Source of the DNA: an uncultured Actinomycetes bacterium
GTDB taxonomy: Bacteria; Actinomycetota; Acidimicrobiia; Acidimicrobiales; Acidimicrobilacustridaceae
NCBI GenBank assembly: GCA_945957335.1
Contig: CAMFLJ010000085.1
Span: 1 to 12,716, forward strand
DNA: 12,716 bases
Direction: 5' to 3'
A model generated the notes under the pieces. It was given only the letters and a program-made list of their open reading frames with translations. It made no database searches and had not been told where the DNA came from. The position numbers were made by a program, and so were the translations under genes. Within the stretch, counting starts at the first letter, position 1. Every line of letters begins with the position of its first letter. Below, piece by piece: positions 6,137 through 11,720 of the stretch.

Positions 6137-7744
6137 TCAGGCCTGGCCGAGGGAGGCGACGCCCTGGTCGCGCAGCTCGAACTTCAGCACCTTGTTGCTG
6201 GCGTTGAGCGGGAGGGCGTCGAGGAACCGCACGTGGCGCGGCACCTTGTAGTTGGCCATCTCCTCGCGGCACCAGGCGATGAGCTCGGCCTCGGTGAGCT
6301 CGGTGCCGGGACGCAGGACCACGAACGCCATGCCGACCTCGCCCATGCGGTGGTCGGGCACGCCCACGACGGCCACCTGGTTCACCGCCGGGTGGCGCAT
6401 GATCTCGCCCTCGATCTCGGCCGGGTAGGCGTTGAACCCGCCGACGATGAACATGTCCTTGATGCGGTCCGTGATGCGCAGGTTGCCGGCGTCGTCCATC
6501 ACGCCGATGTCGCCGGTGTGCAGCCACCCGTCGGCGTCGATGGTCTCGGCCGTGGCCTCGGGGTTCTCGAAGTAGCCGGGCATCACGATGTAGCCGCGGA
6601 TGACGATCTCGCCCGACTCGCCGCGGGGCACCTCGTTGCCGTCCTCGTCGACGATCAGCACCTCGACGTCGGGGATGGCCCGGCCCGAGGTCTGGGAGAT
6701 GATCTCGGGGTCGTCGTCGTGGCGGCACATCGTGCCCATGCCGTGGGCCTCGGTGAGCCCGTAGCCGGTGACGATGGTCTTGAACGTGAGCTCCTCGCGC
6801 ATGCGCCGGATCATCTCGACGGGCACGGCGGCGGCACCGGTGACCGACAGCCGCAGCGTGGAGGTGTCGTAGGTGTCGCGCTCGGGGTGGTCGAGCATCG
6901 TCTGGTAGATCGCGGGCGGCCCGGGGAGCATCGTGATCTTCTCCTCCTCGACCCGCTTCATCACCGCCGGCACGTCGAACACCGCGTGGGGCACGATCGT
7001 GGCGCCCTTGAGGTAGCAGGCGAGGATGCCGGAGTTCAGCCCGAACGAGTGGAAGAACGGGTTGACGATCAGGTAGCGGTCGCCCTCCTCGAGGCCCACG
7101 ACGCTGGCCCAGGTCCAGTAGGCGCGCACCACCGAGGAGTTGAGCATCGGGGCGCCCTTGGGCTTCCCGGTGGTGCCCGAGGTGAAGAGGATGTTGGCGA
7201 TGTCGTCGCCCTGGATGTCGGCGGCGCGGTGGGCGGCGGCGTCGGCCGGCACGTCGGCGGCCCGGGCGAGGAAGTCGTCCCACGCCACGTTGCCCTCGTG
7301 GGTGCTGCCGCGCAGCACGATGATCTGCTCGAGGTGGGGGAGGGCGGAGAGGTCGCCGAGCGCCTCGACGTAGTCGGTGTCGAGGAAGTCGGTGACGGTG
7401 AAGAGGAGGCGGGCGCGGGAGGTGTTGAGGATGTAGGCCGCCTCGGAGCCCTTGAAGCGCGTGTTGAGGGGCACGAGCACCGCGCCGACCCGGTGGATGG
7501 CCGAGCAGGCGATGACCCACTCGGCGCAGTTCGGCGCCCAGATCGACACCCGGTCGCCCGGCTCGATCCCGGTGGCGATCAGGGCCCGGGCGGCGTCGTC
7601 GACGGCGTCGAGGAGCTGGCTGAACGTGAGGCGAAGGTCGCCCTCGACCAGGCCCTCACGGGTGGCGAAGAGGCGGGCGGCCCGCTCGAGGGCACCGGCC
7701 ACGGTGGTGGGCAGGTCGTCGGGGACGGGGATCTCGTCGGTCAC
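6137..7744 (-). CDS. FadD3-like AMP-forming acyl-CoA ligase
   Basis: ANL-superfamily enzyme of 535 residues that would activate a carboxylic acid via acyl-AMP to the CoA thioester in the cytoplasm. Motifs in order are the phosphate loop TSGTTGKPKG (188-197), YGLTEA (328-333), the ribose-binding D412 in WLHTGD, the hinge DRIKD (426-430), and the catalytic Lys518 in NASNKVLK. The segments VPLNTRFKGSEAAYIL and DMFIVGGFNAYPAEIE are strongly reminiscent of the FadD3 group, whose mycobacterial member activates the CD-ring propionate (HIP) of steroid breakdown; I transfer the family, not the substrate. The start is GTG at 7744, the only sensible start before the conserved region. The ribosome binding site is weak, with GAG-rich repeats upstream. 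It diverges from a second ligase, and the intergenic stretch of 195 nt should hold both promoters. Confidence 0.92.
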   Translation of the reverse strand: MTDEIPVPDDLPTTVAGALERAARLFATREGLVEGDLRLTFSQLLDAVDDAARALIATGIEPGDRVSIWAPNCAEWVIACSAIHRVGAVLVPLNTRFKGSEAAYILNTSRARLLFTVTDFLDTDYVEALGDLSALPHLEQIIVLRGSTHEGNVAWDDFLARAADVPADAAAHRAADIQGDDIANILFTSGTTGKPKGAPMLNSSVVRAYWTWASVVGLEEGDRYLIVNPFFHSFGLNSGILACYLKGATIVPHAVFDVPAVMKRVEEEKITMLPGPPAIYQTMLDHPERDTYDTSTLRLSVTGAAAVPVEMIRRMREELTFKTIVTGYGLTEAHGMGTMCRHDDDPEIISQTSGRAIPDVEVLIVDEDGNEVPRGESGEIVIRGYIVMPGYFENPEATAETIDADGWLHTGDIGVMDDAGNLRITDRIKDMFIVGGFNAYPAEIEGEIMRHPAVNQVAVVGVPDHRMGEVGMAFVVLRPGTELTEAELIAWCREEMANYKVPRHVRFLDALPLNASNKVLKFELRDQGVASLGQA

Positions 7745-7747
7745 GTC

Positions 7748-7773
7748 GTTCTCGCTCGGTTCTCGCTCGCTCG
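7748..7773 (-). repeat. 11-bp tandem repeat upstream of the FadD3-like start
   Basis: Bases 7748-7758 and 7759-7769 are identical (gttctcgctcg), and a further CTCG follows to 7773. On the coding strand this places GAGCGAGAAC-like units just before the GTG start. It may be a slippage product that alters the weak ribosome binding region. Confidence 0.75.
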
Positions 7774-7834
7774 TGGCGCGGCCCTGGCCCCCCGCAGGTG
7801 CGGTCGCCCCAGGGAGGGCACCGAAAATCGGATA

Positions 7835-7840
7835 TATGAT
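7835..7840 (+). promoter_or_regulatory. Putative -10 box of the CaiC-like ligase gene
   Basis: TATGAT matches TATAAT at 5 of 6 positions and lies in the only AT-rich island of the divergent region (about 7824-7849). I see no convincing -35 hexamer. The same island may serve the minus-strand ligase. Confidence 0.5.
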
Positions 7841-7855
7841 GCAACAGTACGTCGC
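7841..7855 (+). promoter_or_regulatory. Third ArsR-type operator candidate
   Basis: GCAAC-agtac-GTCGC matches GCAAC-N5-GTTGC at 9 of 10 arm positions, including the T before the left arm shared by all three sites. It begins directly after the -10 candidate, where a bound repressor would block transcription. Confidence 0.45.
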
Positions 7856-7939
7856 CGGCCGGATCGCCCCCAGGGCACCGCTGGTGCATGGGGAGCGCCT
7901 GCGCCTGCAGGCCCACATGATCGCGGAGGGCCGCACGGT

Positions 7940-9577
7940 ATGGCGAACGAGGTCTGGATCAGCAACGCCGGGGTCACCGACGTGAACTCGGTGATGCGGC
8001 GCCGCATGGAGACCGACCCCGACGGCGAGTACCTCGACGTGAACGGCATCAAGGTCAGCGCGGCCGAGGTCTACGACACCGCCTGTCGCCTGGCCCAGAC
8101 CCTCGCCGGGCTCGGCGTGCAGCCGGGCGACCGGGTGGCCACCCTCATCGAGAACTCGATCGAGGGGGCCCTCGCGTGGTGGGGCATCGTGCTGTCGGGC
8201 GCGGTGGCCGTGCCGATCAACACCGCCTACAAGGGCCAGTACCTGCGCCACCAGATCCACGACTCCGGCTCCAAGGTCGTCATCGTGCAGGAGGACCTGA
8301 TCGAGCGCGTGGCCGCCATCGTCGCCGAGCTGCCCGAGCTCACCACCGTGGCCACCCTTGGCGCCGAGGCCGTCGACCTCGCCGGCAAGCGCTCGCTCAC
8401 GTGGGCCCAGATGCTCGAGTCCGACCCCGTCGACCCGCACGTCGCGGTGCGCCCGGTCGACCTCGCGACCTTCGTCTACACCGGCGGCACCACCGGCCCC
8501 TCGAAGGGCTGCATGCTCAGCCACAACTACCACGTCGCCCTCGCCACCCAGATCGGGATCTGCTGGGAGCGCACGGCCGACGACGTGCTCTGGACGCCGC
8601 TGCCGCTCTTCCACTTCAACGCCATCACCACCGCGGTGCTCGGCCCGCTGGTGTGGGGCGGCCGCGCCGCCATCTACAAGAAGTTCTCGGTCTCCAACTT
8701 CTGGCCGGAGATGAACCGGGTCGGGGCCACGATCACCTCCACCCTCGGCACGATGGCCTACCTCCTCGCCCACGACGTCGATCGCCCCGAGATGCCCAAC
8801 TCCGGCGCGCCCGAGGCCAACACCAGCCTCCGCCTCCTGGGCGCCGCACCCATGCCCACCGAGGTCGACGACATCTTCCGGAACCGGTTCGGGCTGACCA
8901 CCTTCTCCGGCGCCTACGGCGTCACCGAGGCCAGCCTCATCTCGTGGCAGCCGCCGGGCGTGACCAACAAGCCCAACGCCGCCGGCGTCATCAACGACGA
9001 GTACTTCGACGTCCGCATCTTCGACGACGACGACAACGAGCTGCCCCGCGGCACCGACGGCGAGATCGTCATCCGCCCCAAGCGCCCCGAGGTGATGTTC
9101 GAGGGCTACTGGGGCCGGCCCGAGGCCACCGTCGGCACCAGCCGCAACTGGTGGTACCACACCGGCGACATCGGCCGGATCGACGAGGAGGACTACCTCT
9201 ACTTCGTCGACCGCAAGGCCGACTACCTGCGCCGCCGGGGCGAGAACATCTCGAGCTTCGAGGTCGAGAGCATCATCATGGGCCACGGCGCGTTCTCCGA
9301 CGTCGCCGTGCACGCGGTGCCGAGCCCCCTCACCGAGGACGACCTCAAGATCACCGCGATCTTCGCGGAGGGCGAGACCCCCATCACCGAGGAGGAGCTC
9401 TTCCGGTGGTGCGTCGACCAGCTCCCGTACTTCGCGCTGCCCCGCTACATCGAGTTCCGCACCGAGCTGCCCCGCTCGCCCGTCGGCCGGGTGCTCAAGC
9501 GCGAGCTGCGCGACGAGGGCGTCACCCCCACCACCTGGGACGTCGAGGCCGCCGGCATCACCTACGAGAAGCGCTGA
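7940..9577 (+). CDS. CaiC-like AMP-forming acyl-CoA ligase
   Basis: ANL-superfamily ligase of 545 residues. The phosphate loop is TGGTTGPSKG (181-190). YGVTEA (326-331), the ribose-binding D410 in WWYHTGD, hinge region DRKAD (424-428) and RRRGENISSFEVE (431-443) follow; the last is typical of the carnitine/crotonobetaine-CoA ligase-like group. At the C-terminal adenylation site the sequence is PVGRVLK, so the usual catalytic Lys is Arg517, with a Lys at 520. This resembles a variant I recall in some relatives, but it may slow or redirect the adenylation half-reaction. The ATG at 7940 has GGAGGG at 7925-7930. The gene diverges from the FadD3-like ligase, has its own promoter candidate with an ArsR-type repeat, and is followed by two GntR regulators. 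Substrate unknown. Confidence 0.9.
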   Translation: MANEVWISNAGVTDVNSVMRRRMETDPDGEYLDVNGIKVSAAEVYDTACRLAQTLAGLGVQPGDRVATLIENSIEGALAWWGIVLSGAVAVPINTAYKGQYLRHQIHDSGSKVVIVQEDLIERVAAIVAELPELTTVATLGAEAVDLAGKRSLTWAQMLESDPVDPHVAVRPVDLATFVYTGGTTGPSKGCMLSHNYHVALATQIGICWERTADDVLWTPLPLFHFNAITTAVLGPLVWGGRAAIYKKFSVSNFWPEMNRVGATITSTLGTMAYLLAHDVDRPEMPNSGAPEANTSLRLLGAAPMPTEVDDIFRNRFGLTTFSGAYGVTEASLISWQPPGVTNKPNAAGVINDEYFDVRIFDDDDNELPRGTDGEIVIRPKRPEVMFEGYWGRPEATVGTSRNWWYHTGDIGRIDEEDYLYFVDRKADYLRRRGENISSFEVESIIMGHGAFSDVAVHAVPSPLTEDDLKITAIFAEGETPITEEELFRWCVDQLPYFALPRYIEFRTELPRSPVGRVLKRELRDEGVTPTTWDVEAAGITYEKR

Positions 9578-9626
9578 GGGTGCGGCACCGTCGGGCCGGC
9601 TCGCCGGGCGGCGCACGATCGCTCCG

Positions 9627-9632
9627 TAAGCT
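9627..9632 (+). promoter_or_regulatory. -10 box for a probable leaderless gntR message
   Basis: TAAGCT (TANNNT) ends 6 nt before the ATG at 9639, which places the transcription start at or next to the start codon. No Shine-Dalgarno sequence is seen between them. Confidence 0.5.
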
Positions 9633-9638
9633 GGCCCG

Positions 9639-10316
9639 ATGATCCGTCGCAGCAGCGGTGACCTCGTCGCCGCCCACCTCCGCCGCATGGTCTTCACGGG
9701 CGAGTACCGCCCGGGCGACCGCGTCCGCCAGGACGAGATCGCGGCCGAGCTGGGCGTGAGCCGCATCCCCGTGCGCGAGGCCATCATCGCCCTCGACCGC
9801 GAGGGCTGGGTCACCGTCGAGCCCCACCGCGGCGCGTTCGTCCGGGGCATCGACGCCGACTACGTGCGCGACCACTACGAGCTGTACGGCCTGGTGTTCG
9901 GGCTCATGGCGGCACGCGTCGCCGAGCGGGCCGACGCCGAGGGCCGGGCCCGCGTGCTCGACGCGGCCAAGGCCGTCCCCGCCGCCGACACCGCCGACGC
10001 CAAGGCGTTCAACGACGCCAACCGGTCGTTCCTGCGGGTGCTCGACGAGGTCGCCTCGTCGCCTCGGCTCACGTCGATGGCCCGGGTGATGACCAGCATC
10101 GTGCCGGGCAACTTCTTCCGCGAGATCCCCGGCGCCATCGACGGCCAGCGCAAGGGCATCGCCGCGGTGGCCCGGGCGGTCAAGGCCGCCGACCCCGACG
10201 CCGCCGCGGCCGCGTTCGCCACGCTGCTGCGGGCCCAGGGCGAGCTCGTCGTCGACCTCCTCGACGAGCGCGGCCTGTTCGCGGTGCCCCCGGCCACCGC
10301 CCCCGCCGACGCCTGA
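9639..10316 (+). CDS. GntR-family regulator with FCD-like C-terminal domain, copy 1
   Basis: Transcription factor of 225 residues, dimer-forming by family analogy. The N-terminal winged helix (about 6-70) has the textbook motifs GDRVRQDEIAAELGVSRIPV (26-45), REAIIALDREGWV (46-58) and the wing EPHRGAFV (61-68). The helical domain (75-215) is FCD-like, but no histidine occurs after H79; the FH of the family metal site is F124-N125. A segment VPGNFF (155-160) is shared with the neighbouring paralog. The ATG at 9639 fits a leaderless message. It lies 61 nt after the ligase stop on the same strand but appears to have its own promoter. It probably senses an acyl-CoA or organic acid from this region (inference). 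Confidence 0.93.
   Translation: MIRRSSGDLVAAHLRRMVFTGEYRPGDRVRQDEIAAELGVSRIPVREAIIALDREGWVTVEPHRGAFVRGIDADYVRDHYELYGLVFGLMAARVAERADAEGRARVLDAAKAVPAADTADAKAFNDANRSFLRVLDEVASSPRLTSMARVMTSIVPGNFFREIPGAIDGQRKGIAAVARAVKAADPDAAAAAFATLLRAQGELVVDLLDERGLFAVPPATAPADA
9650..9677 (+). repeat. 28-bp identity shared with the second gntR (copy 1)
   Basis: Bases 9650-9677 are identical to 10398-10425, at the same codons of the two regulators, 748 bp apart. This is part of the high nucleotide identity between the DNA-binding halves and could mediate recombination that deletes one copy. Confidence 0.85.
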
Positions 10317-10331
10317 CGCCCGCCACCGTCC

Positions 10332-10358
10332 GGCCTGGGGAGGGCCCTCTCCGGGGCC
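10332..10358 (+). terminator. Possible terminator between the two gntR genes
   Basis: Imperfect GC-rich hairpin. The inner stem is 10337-10341 with 10348-10352, extended outward by GGCCT/GGGGCC with one bulged base; the loop is gggccc. It starts 16 nt after the first gntR stop and has no U-tract. It supports separate transcription of the two regulators. Confidence 0.4.
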
Positions 10359-10372
10359 GCGGATCGTATTTC

Positions 10373-10379
10373 GTATACT
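10373..10379 (+). promoter_or_regulatory. Promoter and possible autoregulatory site of the second gntR
   Basis: TATACT at 10374-10379 is a good -10 box ending 7 nt before the ATG at 10387, again predicting a leaderless message. The overlapping palindrome GTATAC at 10373-10378 resembles the core of FadR/VanR-type GntR operators, so repression by one of the paralogs is plausible. Confidence 0.5.
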
Positions 10380-10386
10380 TCCGGCC

Positions 10387-11067
10387 ATGGAGCGCCCCAG
10401 CAGCGGTGACCTCGTCGCCGCCCACATCCGCCGCCTGGTGGTGGAGGGCGCCTACCGGCCCGGTGAGCGGGTCCGCCAGGACGAGATCGCCACCGAGCTG
10501 GGCGTCAGCCGCATCCCCGTCCGCGAGGCCATCATCGCCCTCGAGCGCGAGGGCTGGGTCACCGTCGAGCCCCACCGGGGCGCCTTCGTGAACGGCATCG
10601 ATGCCGACTACGTCCGCGACCACTTCGAGCTCCACGCCGGCATCCTCGGCGTATCGGCCCGCCGGGTGCACGAGCGCAGCGACGAGGCCGACCGCGCCGC
10701 GGTGGCCGAGGCCGCCGCCGCGGTGGCGGCGTGCGACCTGACCGACGTCGACGCCTTCAACACGGCGGTCTACGGGTGGGTCGACGCCATGGAGGCCGCG
10801 GCCCACGCCCCGCGCCTCTCGTCGATGACCCGTGTGATGGCCAACGTCCTGCCCGGCAACTTCTTCGCCGCCGTGCCCGACACCGTCCCGGTGCAGCGCC
10901 GGGCGGTGGCCGAGATCACCGAGGCGATCATGGCGGGCGACCCCGACCGCGCCGCCGCCGGCTACGCCGATCTGCTGCGTCGCCACGGCGCGCTGCTGAT
11001 CGCCCTGCTCGACTCGCGCGGCGTGTTCACCGGCCCGGCCATGCCGGCCGCCTCCGCCGTCGGCTGA
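10387..11067 (+). CDS. GntR-family regulator with FCD-like C-terminal domain, copy 2
   Basis: Transcription factor of 226 residues and tandem paralog of the upstream regulator. By direct count the first 84 residues match at 70 positions (83%), and the DNA-recognition segment ELGVSRIPVREAIIAL is identical, so both should bind the same or a very similar operator. The effector half is much more divergent: F124-N125 replaces the usual FH, hydrophobic residues fall where the His ligands are expected (V174, L196), but LPGNFF (155-160) and the QR at 170-171 are kept. The ATG at 10387 follows TATACT by 7 nt with no Shine-Dalgarno. Different ligands acting on one operator, or heterodimer formation, are possible. 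It ends in a hairpin shared with the convergent NTF2-like gene. Confidence 0.93.
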   Translation: MERPSSGDLVAAHIRRLVVEGAYRPGERVRQDEIATELGVSRIPVREAIIALEREGWVTVEPHRGAFVNGIDADYVRDHFELHAGILGVSARRVHERSDEADRAAVAEAAAAVAACDLTDVDAFNTAVYGWVDAMEAAAHAPRLSSMTRVMANVLPGNFFAAVPDTVPVQRRAVAEITEAIMAGDPDRAAAGYADLLRRHGALLIALLDSRGVFTGPAMPAASAVG

Positions 11068-11096
11068 GGCCCCCCGGGCACCGACCGCTCAGCCGA
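11060..11096. terminator. Inverted repeat carrying both convergent stop codons
   Basis: Perfect 9-bp arms, TCGGCTGAG at 11060-11068 and CTCAGCCGA at 11088-11096, with a 19-nt GC-rich loop. The plus-strand gntR stop (11065-11067) is in the left arm and the minus-strand NTF2-like stop (11089-11091) in the right arm. Likely a two-way terminator. Confidence 0.5.
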
Positions 11097-11622
11097 AGAC
11101 GACGTAGCTCGGGTCGGTGCGGTCACGACGGCCGGTGGCGGTGCTGCCGTCGGTCATCGACGTGGCCGGGTGGGTCTCGACCCTCTGGAGGTCGTCGAGG
11201 TAGTTGCGGTGGTCGACGGCCCAGCGCCCGTCGCGGTGCGACCAGCGGTCGACGTAGCGGCCGCGGCCGATCACGTCCATCACCACGCCGTCGCTCGGGC
11301 GGGTGCGCAGCCAGACCTCGACGTAGCACTCGCTCACCGCGGTTCCGGCGGCGACGTCGACGTCGATGATGGCGTTGGAGACCATGTGCGAGTGGCGGGC
11401 GAAGCCCTCGTGGGCGCCCCGCACCCAGTCGAGGAACCCGCTGCCGGTGCCCTGGTACATCGTCTCGCCGTAGTCGGCGGTGCCGCCCGGGTGCCACACC
11501 GACTCGGCCATCTCGCGGTCCATCCGGTCGAGGCCCCGGCAGTAGCGGTGCAGCGCCTCGGTGATCTCCTGCTTGGCCGCCACCTCGGCGAGCAGCACCC
11601 CGTCGGTCGTCGCGTCACCCAT
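11089..11622 (-). CDS. NTF2/SnoaL-like domain protein
   Basis: Cone-shaped NTF2-like fold protein of 177 residues. The family contains small dehydratases, isomerases and hydroxylating-dioxygenase beta-like proteins, but many members have no known activity. Visible marks are the first helix AEVAAKQEITEALHRYCRGLDRMD (12-35), WHPGGTADYG (43-52), the GFLDWV..AHEGFARHSHMVSN block (62-83) with H71 and H79 facing the cavity by analogy, and RYVDRWSHRDGRWAVDHR (122-139). The ATG at 11622 is chosen over an upstream ATG at 11664 because GAGGGGG ends 5 nt before it. A Ser/Thr/Arg-rich C-terminal tail (about 154-170) ends PSYVVFG. It lies downstream of the phosphotransferase on the same strand, 98 nt away. 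Similar proteins are frequent beside steroid and polycyclic catabolism genes. Confidence 0.88.
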   Translation of the reverse strand: MGDATTDGVLLAEVAAKQEITEALHRYCRGLDRMDREMAESVWHPGGTADYGETMYQGTGSGFLDWVRGAHEGFARHSHMVSNAIIDVDVAAGTAVSECYVEVWLRTRPSDGVVMDVIGRGRYVDRWSHRDGRWAVDHRNYLDDLQRVETHPATSMTDGSTATGRRDRTDPSYVVFG

Positions 11623-11720
11623 GTGTCCCCCTCGTGGCCGGCACCGACCGTCGGCCGGCGGCACCTCGGCGGCTCACCGTAGACGGGGCCGCGCCGGGCC
11701 CGCCGGGGTCGTGCGGACGG

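Noticed and set aside
7782..7814. CCCTGG/CCAGGG inverted repeat as a terminator or operator
   Set aside because: Only 6 bp with a 21-nt loop, easily expected by chance in this base composition.
5984..7939. In-frame upstream extension of the CaiC-like ligase
   Set aside because: The extension crosses the arsR end and the antisense of the FadD3-like gene and has shadow-frame composition. The ATG at 7940 has a good ribosome binding site and gives the normal family length.
7745..7939. KstR or KstR2 operator before the FadD3-like gene
   Set aside because: I looked for TnnAACnnGTTnnA and AnCAAGnnCTTGnT patterns, the steroid regulon sites I know from mycobacteria, and found neither in this intergenic stretch.
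7745..9850. In-frame upstream extension of the FadD3-like ligase
   Set aside because: It is antisense to the other ligase and part of gntR; the GTG at 7744 directly precedes the conserved N-terminus.
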